45,430 nucleotides of DNA from Streptosporangium nondiastaticum (GTDB taxonomy: Bacteria > Actinomycetota > Actinomycetes > Streptomycetales > Streptomycetaceae). The translations under genes were made by a program, and so were the position numbers. Location of the stretch: the NCBI RefSeq assembly GCF_003011965.1, contig NZ_PXWG01000048.1:1-45430 (forward strand), read 5' to 3'. The notes beneath the pieces were generated by a model. It saw only the letters and a program-made list of their open reading frames with translations, made no database searches and was not told the origin of the DNA. Below, in pieces: positions 24,606 to 32,045 of this stretch. Within the stretch, counting starts at the first letter, position 1; the number at the start of each line of letters is the position of its first letter.

Positions 24606-24977
24606 CTTCGATTGGCGCGCCCTCGGCCGCATATGGCACACTGTTCAGGTTGCTCGGTTGAGTGCCGATGCTGCGCGCCTCCCGCCGGGAGGACTGGAAG
24701 CGAGTCCCGCAGTACTCGTCACCCCTTCTCAGGGGTGGAAGTACGGGAATCTTCCGGGAAGTGTCAGCGGGGCCCCAGCCAGGCACTCGGTGGGTGTCTT
24801 TCCCCCACAACCCCCTTCACCAGGGATTTTCCTTAGGGAAAGCTGCTGGAAGGGGCGCGACACGCCCGACCGCGTGGGTCGGAGGTGGAGTGGGGAAGGA
24901 CCGCGTTCCGGAAGCGATTCCGGGGCGCAGCCGGCCGAGTCCCAGAGCGTTACGAGAGACAGGACTACGAAGTAGCC
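24606..24977 (+). promoter_or_regulatory. S10 operon leader with several hairpins
   Basis: The leader is about 370 nt and non-coding. Visible hairpins are CCTCCC-GCC-GGGAGG (24678-24692), CGAGT/ACTCG (24700-24718), ACCCCT-TCTC-AGGGGT (24721-24736) and the shared element (24858-24882). In E. coli L4 acts on the S10 leader, but that structure is not recognisable here. Regulation by a ribosomal protein is therefore inferred from length and structure only. Confidence 0.6.
24858..24882 (+). repeat. 25-nt leader element shared with the str operon, S10 copy
   Basis: Second copy of the element at 17642-17666, identical over 25 nt, including the CCGACC-GCGTG-GGTCGG hairpin. It lies 95 nt before the rpsJ start. 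Flanking bases differ, so the identity is limited to the element. Confidence 0.85.
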
Positions 24978-25286
24978 ATGGCGGGACAGAAGATCCGCAT
25001 CCGGCTCAAGGCCTACGACCACGAGGTCATCGACTCCTCGGCGAAGAAGATCGTCGAGACGGTGACCCGCACTGGTGCGTCGGTCGCGGGCCCGGTGCCG
25101 CTGCCCACTGAGAAGAACGTGTACTGCGTCATCAAGTCGCCGCACAAGTACAAGGACTCGCGCGAGCACTTCGAGATGCGCACGCACAAGCGCCTCATCG
25201 ACATCCTCGACCCCACGCCGAAGACGGTTGACTCGCTCATGCGTCTCGACCTGCCGGCGGGCGTCGACATCGAGATCAAGCTCTGA
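24978..25286 (+). CDS. rpsJ: 30S ribosomal protein S10 (NusE)
   Basis: S10 is part of the 30S head and, as NusE, binds the KOW domain of NusG to link ribosome and RNA polymerase. The protein is 102 aa from the ATG at 24978. KIRIRLKAYDHEVIDSSAKKIV and the loop SPHKYKDSREHFEMRTHKRLID are typical. The frame opens earlier, but upstream sequence is leader. First gene of the S10 operon, followed by rplC after 13 nt. Confidence 0.98.
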   Translation: MAGQKIRIRLKAYDHEVIDSSAKKIVETVTRTGASVAGPVPLPTEKNVYCVIKSPHKYKDSREHFEMRTHKRLIDILDPTPKTVDSLMRLDLPAGVDIEIKL

Positions 25287-25299
25287 GGTGACGCGCGAG

Positions 25300-25944
25300 A
25301 TGGCTAAGCAGATCAAGGGCGTCCTGGGCGAGAAGCTCGGCATGACGCAGGTCTGGGACGAGAACAACCGTGTCGTCCCGGTCACCGTTGTCAAGGCCGG
25401 CCCCTGCGTCGTGACGCAGGTCCGCACCAACGACGCCGACGGCTACGAGTCGGTCCAGATCGCCTTCGGCGAGATCGACCCGCGCAAGGTGAACAAGCCC
25501 CTCAAGGGCCACTTCGCCAAGGCCGACGTGACCCCCCGCCGCCACCTGGTGGAGATCCGCACCTCCGACGCCGCCGAGTACACCCTCGGCCAGGAGATCA
25601 CCGCGGACGTGTTCGAGGCCGGCGTCAAGGTTGACGTCACGGGCAAGAGCAAGGGCAAGGGCTTCGCCGGTGTCATGAAGCGCCACAACTTCCGTGGCCT
25701 CGGCGCCGGGCACGGCACCCAGCGCAAGCACCGCTCCCCCGGTTCCATCGGTGGCTGTGCCACCCCGGGCCGTGTGTTCAAGGGCCTCCGCATGGCGGGC
25801 CGCATGGGCAACGAGCGGGTCACCACCCAGAACCTGACCGTCCACGCCGTTGACGCGGAGAAGGGCCTGCTCCTGATCAAGGGTGCGGTTCCTGGTCCGA
25901 ACGGCGGCCTCGTCCTGGTCCGTACCGCGGCCAAGGGGGCCTGA
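25300..25944 (+). CDS. rplC: 50S ribosomal protein L3
   Basis: An early assembly protein whose extended loop reaches the peptidyl transferase centre. The protein is 214 aa from the ATG at 25300, giving MAKQIKGVLGEKLGMTQVWDE. A GTG at 25288 is in frame but would add four residues not seen in relatives. GVMKRHNFRGLGAGHGTQRKHR and GSIGGCATPGRVFKGLRMAGRMG form the signature and loop. Operon position 2, between rpsJ and rplD. Confidence 0.98.
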   Translation: MAKQIKGVLGEKLGMTQVWDENNRVVPVTVVKAGPCVVTQVRTNDADGYESVQIAFGEIDPRKVNKPLKGHFAKADVTPRRHLVEIRTSDAAEYTLGQEITADVFEAGVKVDVTGKSKGKGFAGVMKRHNFRGLGAGHGTQRKHRSPGSIGGCATPGRVFKGLRMAGRMGNERVTTQNLTVHAVDAEKGLLLIKGAVPGPNGGLVLVRTAAKGA

Positions 25945-25952
25945 GGTAACCG

Positions 25953-26603
25953 ATGAGCACCATTGACATCCTTTCGCCGGCAGGCGACAAGGCCGGGACC
26001 GTCGAGCTCCCCGCGGAGATCTTCGACGCGAAGGTCAGCGTTCCGCTGATCCACCAGGTCGTCGTCGCGCAGCTGGCCGCTGCCCGTCAGGGCACGCACA
26101 AGACCAAGACCCGTGGCGAGGTCCGCGGCGGTGGCAAGAAGCCGTACCGCCAGAAGGGCACCGGTCGCGCCCGTCAGGGTTCGACCCGCGCGCCGCAGTT
26201 CGCCGGTGGTGGCGTCGTGCACGGTCCCGTGCCGCGTGACTACTCGCAGCGCACCCCGAAGAAGATGAAGGCCGCCGCCCTCCGCGGTGCCCTCTCGGAC
26301 CGCGCTCGTCACTCCCGCATCCACGTCGTCTCCGACGTGGTCGAGGGTGCGGCGTCCACCAAGGCCGCCAAGAGCCTGTTCGGCAAGATCAGCGAGCGGA
26401 AGAACCTGCTCCTGGTCGTCGAGCGCTCCAACGAGGCCGCGTGGCTGTCCGCCCGCAACCTGCCCCAGGTTCACATCCTGGAGCCGGGCCAGCTGAACAC
26501 GTACGACGTGCTCGTCTCCGACGACGTGGTCTTCACCCAGGCCGCCTTCGAGTCCTTCGTGTCTGGCCCCAAGGCCGTTGAGACCGAAGGGAGCGAGGCC
26601 TGA
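25953..26603 (+). CDS. rplD: 50S ribosomal protein L4
   Basis: Lines the exit tunnel with its extended loop and in E. coli represses the S10 operon. The protein is 216 aa. The loop region TRGEVRGGGKKPYRQKGTGRAR and FAGGGVVHGPVPRDYSQRTPKK is intact. The ATG at 25953 follows GAGGTAACCG, 8 nt after rplC. Its stop overlaps the rplW start by one base (TGATG), which suggests translational coupling. Confidence 0.98.
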   Translation: MSTIDILSPAGDKAGTVELPAEIFDAKVSVPLIHQVVVAQLAAARQGTHKTKTRGEVRGGGKKPYRQKGTGRARQGSTRAPQFAGGGVVHGPVPRDYSQRTPKKMKAAALRGALSDRARHSRIHVVSDVVEGAASTKAAKSLFGKISERKNLLLVVERSNEAAWLSARNLPQVHILEPGQLNTYDVLVSDDVVFTQAAFESFVSGPKAVETEGSEA

Positions 26604-26926
26604 TGACTGAGGCCGTCGTCACCAGCAAGACGTTCTCGGACCCGCGCGACCTCCTGGTCAAGCCGGTTGTCTCCGAGAAGAGCTACGCGCTGCTGGACGA
26701 GAACAAGTACACGTTCATCGTCGACCCGCGCGCCAACAAGACCCAGATCAAGCAGGCCGTCGAGGCGGTCTTCTCGGTCAAGGTCACCGGGGTCAACACG
26801 ATCAACCGCCAGGGCAAGCGCAAGCGCACCCGCACCGGTTTCGGCAAGCGTGCCAACACCAAGCGCGCCATCGTGACCCTCGCCGAGGGCGACCGTATCG
26901 ACATCTTCGGCGGTCCGACCGCCTAA
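26603..26926 (+). CDS. rplW: 50S ribosomal protein L23
   Basis: Tunnel-exit protein that docks trigger factor and SRP. It is 107 aa, with DPRDLLVKPVVSEKSYALLDE and the RNA-binding TGVNTINRQGKRKRTRTGFGKR loop. It begins on the A of the rplD stop (TGATG). Unlike most junctions here, the gap to rplB (40 nt) carries a small hairpin. Confidence 0.98.
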   Translation: MTEAVVTSKTFSDPRDLLVKPVVSEKSYALLDENKYTFIVDPRANKTQIKQAVEAVFSVKVTGVNTINRQGKRKRTRTGFGKRANTKRAIVTLAEGDRIDIFGGPTA

Positions 26927-26938
26927 GGGCGGTCTGGA

Positions 26939-26956
26939 TCGTCCGGAATCGGACGA
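26939..26956 (+). other. hairpin ahead of the rplB ribosome binding site
   Basis: TCGTCCG-GAAT-CGGACGA is a perfect 7-bp stem. Its 3' arm ends inside GACGAGGAC, the likely Shine-Dalgarno of rplB, so the structure could limit L2 initiation when free of ribosomes. The role is inferred. Confidence 0.5.
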
Positions 26957-26966
26957 GGACTGAGAA

Positions 26967-27803
26967 ATGGGTATCCGCAAGTACAAGCCGACGACCCCGG
27001 GCCGTCGTGGCTCCAGCGTCGCCGACTTTGTCGAGATCACGCGGTCCACGCCGGAGAAGTCGCTGGTCCGCCCCCTGCACAGCAAGGGCGGCCGTAACAA
27101 CACCGGTCGTGTGACCGTCCGTCACCAGGGTGGTGGCCACAAGCGCGCCTACCGTGTGATCGACTTCCGTCGCCACGACAAGGACGGCGTGCCGGCCAAG
27201 GTCGCTCACATCGAGTACGACCCGAACCGCACCGCTCGCATCGCGCTGCTGCACTACGCAGACGGCGAGAAGCGCTACATCATCGCCCCGGCGAAGCTGA
27301 ACCAGGGCGACCGGATTGAGAACGGCCCGACGGCCGACATCAAGCCGGGCAACAACCTCCCGCTCCGCAACATCCCGGTCGGTACCACGATCCACGCGAT
27401 CGAGCTCCGTCCCGGTGGTGGCGCCAAGTTCGCCCGCTCTGCCGGTTCCTCCGTGCAGCTGCTGGCGAAGGAGGGCCAGTACGCCCACCTGCGCATGCCG
27501 TCCGGCGAGGTCCGCCTGGTCGACGTCCGCTGCCGCGCCACGGTCGGCGAGGTCGGCAACGCCGAGCAGTCGAACATCAACTGGGGCAAGGCCGGCCGCA
27601 TGCGCTGGAAGGGCGTTCGCCCGACCGTCCGCGGTGTCGCGATGAACCCGGTTGACCACCCGCACGGTGGTGGTGAGGGCAAGACCTCCGGTGGTCGCCA
27701 CCCGGTCTCCCCGTGGGGTCAGAAGGAGGGTCGTACTCGTTCTCCCAAGAAGGCGAGCAACAAGTACATCGTCCGCCGCCGCAAGACGAACAAGAAGCGC
27801 TAG
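26967..27803 (+). CDS. rplB: 50S ribosomal protein L2
   Basis: Core protein near the peptidyl transferase centre, needed for subunit association. The protein is 278 aa. N-terminal KYKPTTPGRRGSSV, central LPLRNIPVGTTIHAIELRPGGG and the C-terminal VAMNPVDHPHGGGEGK (with the conserved functional His) are all present. The ATG at 26967 follows GAGGACTGAGAA. It is followed by rpsS after 12 nt. Confidence 0.98.
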   Translation: MGIRKYKPTTPGRRGSSVADFVEITRSTPEKSLVRPLHSKGGRNNTGRVTVRHQGGGHKRAYRVIDFRRHDKDGVPAKVAHIEYDPNRTARIALLHYADGEKRYIIAPAKLNQGDRIENGPTADIKPGNNLPLRNIPVGTTIHAIELRPGGGAKFARSAGSSVQLLAKEGQYAHLRMPSGEVRLVDVRCRATVGEVGNAEQSNINWGKAGRMRWKGVRPTVRGVAMNPVDHPHGGGEGKTSGGRHPVSPWGQKEGRTRSPKKASNKYIVRRRKTNKKR

Positions 27804-27815
27804 GAGCGGGTTTAG

Positions 27816-28097
27816 ATGCCGCGTAGTCTCAAGAAGGGACCCTTCGTCGACGGACACCTCATCAAGAAGGTGGACGCTCAGAACGAGGCTGGTACCAAGA
27901 ACGTCATCAAGACCTGGTCCCGTCGCTCCATGATCGTGCCGGCCATGCTCGGCCACACGCTCGCGGTGCACAACGGCAAGACGCACGTCCCGGTGTTCGT
28001 CACCGAGTCGATGGTCGGCCACAAGCTCGGCGAGTTCTCGCCGACCCGCACCTTCCGCGGCCACGTCAAGGACGACCGCAAGTCGAAGCGCCGCTAA
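27816..28097 (+). CDS. rpsS: 30S ribosomal protein S19
   Basis: Part of the 30S head; it forms a complex with S13 and touches the A-site region. The protein is 93 aa. PRSLKKGPFVDGHL, TWSRRSMIVPAMLGHTLAVHNG and HKLGEFSPTRTFRGH form the family pattern. TAGGAGCGGG provides the ribosome site, overlapping the rplB stop. Confidence 0.98.
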   Translation: MPRSLKKGPFVDGHLIKKVDAQNEAGTKNVIKTWSRRSMIVPAMLGHTLAVHNGKTHVPVFVTESMVGHKLGEFSPTRTFRGHVKDDRKSKRR

Positions 28098-28138
28098 GCG
28101 GGGTGCGAACGACTATGACTGACACCGAAGGGACAACC

Positions 28139-28486
28139 ATGGAAGCCAGGGCCCAGGCGCGGTACATCCGCGTCACGCCCATGAAGGCCCGCCGCGTGGT
28201 GGACCTCATCCGTGGCATGGACGCCACGGAGGCTCAGGCGGTCCTGCGTTTCGCCCCGCAGGCCGCGAGCGTGCCGGTGGGCAAGGTGCTGGACAGCGCC
28301 ATTGCCAACGCCGCGCACAACTACGACCACACGGACGCCTCCTCGCTGTACATCAGCGAGGCGTACGTCGACGAGGGCCCGACCCTGAAGCGGTTCCGTC
28401 CGCGTGCCCAGGGCCGTGCCTACCGGATCCGCAAGCGGACCAGCCACATCACCGTGGTCGTCAGCAGCAAGGAAGGAACCCGGTAA
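28139..28486 (+). CDS. rplV: 50S ribosomal protein L22
   Basis: L22 spans the 50S subunit and its beta-hairpin narrows the exit tunnel at the macrolide site. The protein is 115 aa from the ATG at 28139 (MEARAQARYIRVTPMKARRVV), chosen by GAAGGGA 6-7 nt upstream; a GTG at 28103 would add 12 unconserved residues. The tunnel hairpin FRPRAQGRAYRIRKRTSH is present without change in length. Its TAA overlaps the rpsC start (TAATG). Confidence 0.96.
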   Translation: MEARAQARYIRVTPMKARRVVDLIRGMDATEAQAVLRFAPQAASVPVGKVLDSAIANAAHNYDHTDASSLYISEAYVDEGPTLKRFRPRAQGRAYRIRKRTSHITVVVSSKEGTR

Positions 28487-29313
28487 TGGGCCAGAAGGTT
28501 AACCCGCACGGGTTCCGGCTCGGCATCACCACGGACTTCAAGTCCCGCTGGTACGCCGACAAGCTGTACAAGGACTACGTCAAGGAAGACGTTGCCATTC
28601 GTCGCATGATGACGAAGGGCATGGAGCGCGCCGGTATCTCGAAGGTTGAGATCGAGCGCACCCGCGACCGCGTCCGCGTTGACATCCACACCGCCCGCCC
28701 GGGCATCGTCATCGGCCGCCGTGGCGCCGAGGCCGACCGCATCCGTGGCGAGCTGGAGAAGCTGACCGGCAAGCAGGTCCAGCTGAACATCCTCGAGGTC
28801 AAGAACCCCGAGGTCGACGCTCAGCTGGTGGCCCAGGCCGTCGCCGAGCAGCTGTCCTCCCGCGTCTCCTTCCGTCGCGCCATGCGCAAGAGCATGCAGT
28901 CGACGATGAAGGCCGGCGCCAAGGGCATCAAGATCCAGTGCGGTGGCCGTCTCGGCGGCGCCGAGATGTCCCGCTCGGAGTTCTACCGCGAGGGCCGTGT
29001 GCCCCTGCACACGCTCCGCGCGAACGTCGACTACGGCTTCTTCGAGGCCAAGACCACCTTCGGCCGCATCGGCGTGAAGGTCTGGATCTACAAGGGCGAC
29101 GTCAAGAACATCGCCGAGGTCCGCGCCGAGAACGCCGCTGCGCGTGCGGGCAACCGCCCGTCCCGTGGCGCCGGCGAGCGCCCGGCCCGTGGTGGCCGTG
29201 GCGGCGAGCGTGGCGGCCGCGGCCGCAAGCCGCAGCAGAGCGCCGCTGCCGAGGCCCCCAAGGCCGAGGCCGCTGCCGCTGCTCCGGCTGAGTCCACCGG
29301 AACGGAGGCCTGA
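28486..29313 (+). CDS. rpsC: 30S ribosomal protein S3
   Basis: Located at the mRNA entry channel with helicase function. The protein is 275 aa. The KH domain with VIGRRGAEADRIR (GxxG motif) and the C-terminal domain with GRLGGAEMSRSEFYREGRVPLHTLRA are clear. After about residue 215 comes an Arg/Gly-rich tail (GNRPSRGAGERPARGG and similar), then an Ala/Glu-rich end. Such tails occur in actinobacterial S3 and are absent in E. coli. The start overlaps the rplV stop by one base; rplP follows after 5 nt. Confidence 0.98.
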   Translation: MGQKVNPHGFRLGITTDFKSRWYADKLYKDYVKEDVAIRRMMTKGMERAGISKVEIERTRDRVRVDIHTARPGIVIGRRGAEADRIRGELEKLTGKQVQLNILEVKNPEVDAQLVAQAVAEQLSSRVSFRRAMRKSMQSTMKAGAKGIKIQCGGRLGGAEMSRSEFYREGRVPLHTLRANVDYGFFEAKTTFGRIGVKVWIYKGDVKNIAEVRAENAAARAGNRPSRGAGERPARGGRGGERGGRGRKPQQSAAAEAPKAEAAAAAPAESTGTEA

Positions 29314-29318
29314 CCGAC

Positions 29319-29738
29319 ATGCTGATCCCTCGCAGGGTCAAGCACCGCAAGCAGCACCACCCCAAGCGGAACGGCATGGCCAAGGGTGGCACCGAGCTCG
29401 CCTTCGGTGAGTACGGCATCCAGGCCCTGACCCCGGCCTACGTGACGAACCGTCAGATCGAGTCCGCTCGTATCGCCATGACGCGTCACATCAAGCGTGG
29501 CGGCAAGGTGTGGATCAACATCTACCCGGACCGTCCGCTGACGAAGAAGCCGGCCGAAACCCGCATGGGTTCCGGTAAGGGTTCTCCGGAGTGGTGGATC
29601 GCGAACGTCAAGCCCGGTCGGGTGATGTTCGAGCTGTCTTTCCCGAACGAGAAGGTTGCTCGTGAGGCGCTGACCCGCGCCGCCCACAAGCTTCCGATGA
29701 AGTGCCGCATTGTTCGGCGCGAGGCAGGTGAGTCGTGA
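29319..29738 (+). CDS. rplP: 50S ribosomal protein L16
   Basis: L16 organises the A-site side of the 50S subunit and the central protuberance base. The protein is 139 aa. MLIPRRVKHRKQHHPKRNG, the GGTELAFGEYGIQAL region and the basic loop PLTKKPAETRMGSGKGSPEWW are typical. Its TGA overlaps the rpmC ATG. Confidence 0.98.
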   Translation: MLIPRRVKHRKQHHPKRNGMAKGGTELAFGEYGIQALTPAYVTNRQIESARIAMTRHIKRGGKVWINIYPDRPLTKKPAETRMGSGKGSPEWWIANVKPGRVMFELSFPNEKVAREALTRAAHKLPMKCRIVRREAGES

Positions 29739-29962
29739 TGGCCGCTGGTATCAAGGCGACCGAGCTGCGCGAGCTCAACGACGAGGACCTCGTCGCGAAG
29801 CTCCGTGAGGCCAAGGAAGAGCTGTTCAACCTCCGCTTCCAGGCGGCCACGGGGCAGCTCGAGAACCACGGTCGGCTCAAGTCCGTCCGTAAGGACATCG
29901 CCCGGATCTACACCCTGATGCGCGAGCGTGAGCTGGGCATCGAGACGGTGGAGAGCGCCTGA
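29738..29962 (+). CDS. rpmC: 50S ribosomal protein L29
   Basis: Small helical protein at the tunnel exit beside L23. It is 74 aa. TELRELNDEDLVAKLREAKEEL, FNLRFQAATGQLENHGRLKSVR and DIARIYTLMRERE are family features. ATG at 29738 shares its A with the rplP stop (TGATG); the preceding GTG at 29735 is in frame but less likely. The end overlaps rpsQ in the same way. Confidence 0.97.
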   Translation: MAAGIKATELRELNDEDLVAKLREAKEELFNLRFQAATGQLENHGRLKSVRKDIARIYTLMRERELGIETVESA

Positions 29963-30243
29963 TGAGCGAGAAGAATGTGACTGAGACGAACGAGCGCGGC
30001 TTCCGCAAGACCCGTGAGGGTCTCGTCGTCAGCGACAAGATGGACAAGACCGTCGTCGTCGCCGTCGAGGACCGCGTCAAGCACGCGCTGTACGGCAAGG
30101 TCATCCGCCGTACGAACAAGCTCAAGGCGCACGACGAGCAGAACGCTGCCGGTGTCGGCGACCGCGTCCTCCTGATGGAGACCCGGCCGCTGTCCGCCAC
30201 CAAGCGCTGGCGCGTCGTCGAGATCCTCGAGAAGGCCAAGTAA
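29962..30243 (+). CDS. rpsQ: 30S ribosomal protein S17
   Basis: Primary 16S rRNA-binding protein with an OB fold. The protein is 93 aa. TREGLVVSDKMDKTVVVAVEDR, HALYGKVIRRTNKLKAHDE and GDRVLLMETRPLSATKRWRVVE are diagnostic. The start overlaps rpmC (TGATG). It is the last gene of the S10 segment; a cluster of hairpins follows before rplN, at the same point where the S10 and spc operons divide in E. coli. Confidence 0.98.
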   Translation: MSEKNVTETNERGFRKTREGLVVSDKMDKTVVVAVEDRVKHALYGKVIRRTNKLKAHDEQNAAGVGDRVLLMETRPLSATKRWRVVEILEKAK

Positions 30244-30341
30244 GTAATTCCCGCAAGGGAATTACCCATGCAATCTGTCTGAGGGGTTTCCCTCGGATAA
30301 GTTCCGCCAGGCTCGGCAGGGGCTCTTCGGAGCCCCTGCCG
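30244..30341 (+). terminator. three-hairpin array at the S10/spc junction
   Basis: Three hairpins follow each other: GTAATTCCC-GCAA-GGGAATTAC (9 bp, starting at the base after the rpsQ stop), GAGGG-GTTT-CCCTC (5 bp), and CGGCAGGGGCTC-TTCG-GAGCCCCTGCCG (12 bp). None has a U-run. The array may reduce or process transcription between the two operons. No good promoter for rplN is seen, so at least part of spc transcription must read through. Confidence 0.7.
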
Positions 30342-30369
30342 GGAACCGGCAGACGATCAGGAGATAGAC

Positions 30370-30738
30370 GTGATCCAGCAGGAGTCGCGACTTCGGGTCG
30401 CCGACAACACTGGTGCCAAGGAGATCCTTTGCATCCGTGTTCTCGGTGGTTCGGGTCGCCGCTACGCGGGCATCGGTGACGTCATCGTCGCCACCGTCAA
30501 GGACGCGATCCCCGGTGGCAACGTGAAGAAGGGTGACGTCGTCAAGGCCGTCATCGTTCGCACCGTCAAGGAGCGCCGCCGTCCGGATGGCTCGTACATC
30601 CGTTTCGACGAGAACGCCGCTGTCGTTCTCAAGAACGACGGTGACCCCCGCGGCACCCGTATCTTCGGCCCCGTGGGCCGAGAGCTGCGCGAGAAGAAGT
30701 TCATGAAGATCGTCTCGCTCGCGCCGGAGGTGCTGTAA
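30370..30738 (+). CDS. rplN: 50S ribosomal protein L14
   Basis: Subunit interface protein; it contacts h14 of 16S rRNA and is bound by the silencing factor RsfS. The protein is 122 aa. IQQESRLRVADNTGAKEILCIRVLGG, IGDVIVATVKDAIP and the C-terminal GPVGRELREKKFMKIVSLAPEVL match the family end to end. The GTG start at 30370 follows CAGGAGATAGAC. First gene of the spc segment, with rplX 3 nt downstream. Confidence 0.98.
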   Translation: MIQQESRLRVADNTGAKEILCIRVLGGSGRRYAGIGDVIVATVKDAIPGGNVKKGDVVKAVIVRTVKERRRPDGSYIRFDENAAVVLKNDGDPRGTRIFGPVGRELREKKFMKIVSLAPEVL

Positions 30739-30741
30739 CCG

Positions 30742-31065
30742 ATGAAGATCAAGAAGGGCGACCTGGTCCAGGTCATCACCGGTAAGGACAAGGGCAAGCA
30801 GGGCAAGGTCATCCAGGCCTTCCCGGCTGAGGACCGTGTTCTCGTCGAGGGTGTCAACCGGGTCAAGAAGCACACCAAGGCCGGCCAGACCGCTCGCGGT
30901 TCCAAGACCGGCGGCATCGTGACGACCGAGGCCCCCGTCCACGTGAGCAACGTTCAGCTCGTCGTGGAGAAGGACGGCAAGAAGGTCGTCACCCGCGTCG
31001 GTTACCGCTTCGACGACAACGGCAACAAGATCCGCGTTGCCAAGCGCACCGGTGAGGACATCTGA
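30742..31065 (+). CDS. rplX: 50S ribosomal protein L24
   Basis: Assembly initiator at the tunnel exit. The protein is 107 aa, with a KOW motif at the N-terminus (KIKKGDLVQVITGKDKGKQGKV) and GVNRVKKHTKAGQTARGSKTGG. The stop overlaps the rplE ATG by one base (TGATG). Confidence 0.98.
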   Translation: MKIKKGDLVQVITGKDKGKQGKVIQAFPAEDRVLVEGVNRVKKHTKAGQTARGSKTGGIVTTEAPVHVSNVQLVVEKDGKKVVTRVGYRFDDNGNKIRVAKRTGEDI

Positions 31066-31625
31066 TGACTGCCACCACCAACGCGCCGCGTCTCAAGCTG
31101 CGCTACCGCGAAGAGATCGTCGGCAAGCTGCGTGAGGAGTTCTCCTACGAGAACGTCATGCAGGTTCCCGGCCTCACCAAGATCGTGGTCAACATGGGTG
31201 TGGGCGACGCCGCCCGCGACTCCAAGCTGATCGAGGGCGCCATCCGCGACCTCACCACGATCACCGGCCAGAAGCCCGCCGTCACCAAGGCTCGCAAGTC
31301 CATCGCGCAGTTCAAGCTGCGTGAGGGCCAGCCGATCGGCGCCCACGTCACCCTCCGTGGTGACCGCATGTGGGAGTTCCTGGACCGCACCCTGTCGCTC
31401 GCGCTGCCGCGCATCCGCGACTTCCGTGGTCTGTCCCCGAAGCAGTTCGACGGTCGGGGCAACTACACCTTCGGTCTCACGGAGCAGGTCATGTTCCACG
31501 AGATCGACCAGGACAAGATCGACCGCGTCCGGGGTATGGACATCACCGTGGTGACCACGGCGACCAACGACGACGAGGGCCGCGCCCTCCTTCGTCACCT
31601 CGGCTTCCCGTTCAAGGAGGCGTAA
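31065..31625 (+). CDS. rplE: 50S ribosomal protein L5
   Basis: Binds 5S rRNA and forms bridge B1b to the 30S head. The protein is 186 aa. YENVMQVPGLTKIVVNMGVGDA, LTTITGQKPAVTKARKSIAQFKLREG and LPRIRDFRGLSPKQFDGRGNYTFGL are family signatures. It is coupled to rplX by overlap and followed by the small S14 gene after 5 nt. Confidence 0.98.
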   Translation: MTATTNAPRLKLRYREEIVGKLREEFSYENVMQVPGLTKIVVNMGVGDAARDSKLIEGAIRDLTTITGQKPAVTKARKSIAQFKLREGQPIGAHVTLRGDRMWEFLDRTLSLALPRIRDFRGLSPKQFDGRGNYTFGLTEQVMFHEIDQDKIDRVRGMDITVVTTATNDDEGRALLRHLGFPFKEA

Positions 31626-31630
31626 GCGAG

Positions 31631-31816
31631 ATGGCGAAGAAGTCTCTGATTGCCAAGGCTGCTCGCAAGCCGAAGTTCGGTGTGCGCGCGTACACCCGCT
31701 GCCAGCGCTGCGGCCGCCCGCACTCCGTGTACCGCAAGTTCGGCCTCTGCCGCGTGTGCCTTCGTGAGATGGCTCACCGTGGCGAGCTGCCGGGCGTGAC
31801 CAAGAGCTCCTGGTAA
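31631..31816 (+). CDS. rpsZ: 30S ribosomal protein S14, zinc-binding type Z
   Basis: Short S14 of 61 aa, a head protein near the A site. Two CxxC pairs (Cys24, Cys27, Cys40, Cys43 in TRCQRCGRP and GLCRVCLREMAHRGELPGV) make this the zinc-ribbon (C+) form, as usual for the spc operon of Gram-positives. Streptomyces often carry a zinc-free paralogue elsewhere under Zur control. The ATG at 31631 follows GGAGGCGTAAGCGAG. A hairpin CAACCC-ACTT-GGGTTG directly follows the stop. Confidence 0.97.
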   Translation: MAKKSLIAKAARKPKFGVRAYTRCQRCGRPHSVYRKFGLCRVCLREMAHRGELPGVTKSSW

Positions 31817-32045
31817 CAACCCACTTGGGTTGACCAGGACTCTCGGTAAGCATCAAGGATGGCGGTCGCCCGGCCCGATCAACTCCGGTGAGCTTCGCGC
31901 TCGCGTAGAGTTGAAGGGTTGGGTGCCCGCCGCCCATGACCGTCTTACTACGCCGTAGGTCCCCGCGCCGCACCCGCCCCGACCCTGTTCGGGGAGAGGG
32001 ATGGCGCACATAGGAAACCCCGGCGAGAGAGGCCGAAGGCCAAAC
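31817..32045 (+). other. S14-S8 intergenic region with hairpins
   Basis: A gap of 229 nt inside the spc operon, unusually long. It contains CAACCC-ACTT-GGGTTG (31817-31832), an AACTC/GAGTT paired region (31881-31913) and CCCCGA/TCGGGG (31978-31995). No promoter is convincing; TTGACC at 31830 lacks a partner -10. It could be a control site for S8, the spc repressor in E. coli, but no S8 site is recognisable. Confidence 0.5.

Larger units (their letters stand above)
24351..24977. other. divergent control region between the PIG-L gene and rpsJ
   Basis: A stretch of 627 bases without a gene. 24351-24570 is upstream DNA of the minus-strand deacetylase gene; a TTGTCA (24578-24573, minus) with TACGGG 16 nt on could be its promoter and would overlap the -35 of the S10 promoter. 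From 24606 on it is the S10 leader. Nothing else is recognised. Confidence 0.6.

Noticed and set aside
30270..30302. GATAAG at 30296 as a -10 box for rplN
   Set aside because: No acceptable -35, and it lies between two hairpins of the array.
31829..31860. TTGACC in the S14-S8 gap as a promoter
   Set aside because: No -10 box at 16-18 nt; the hexamer is part of the hairpin after the S14 gene.
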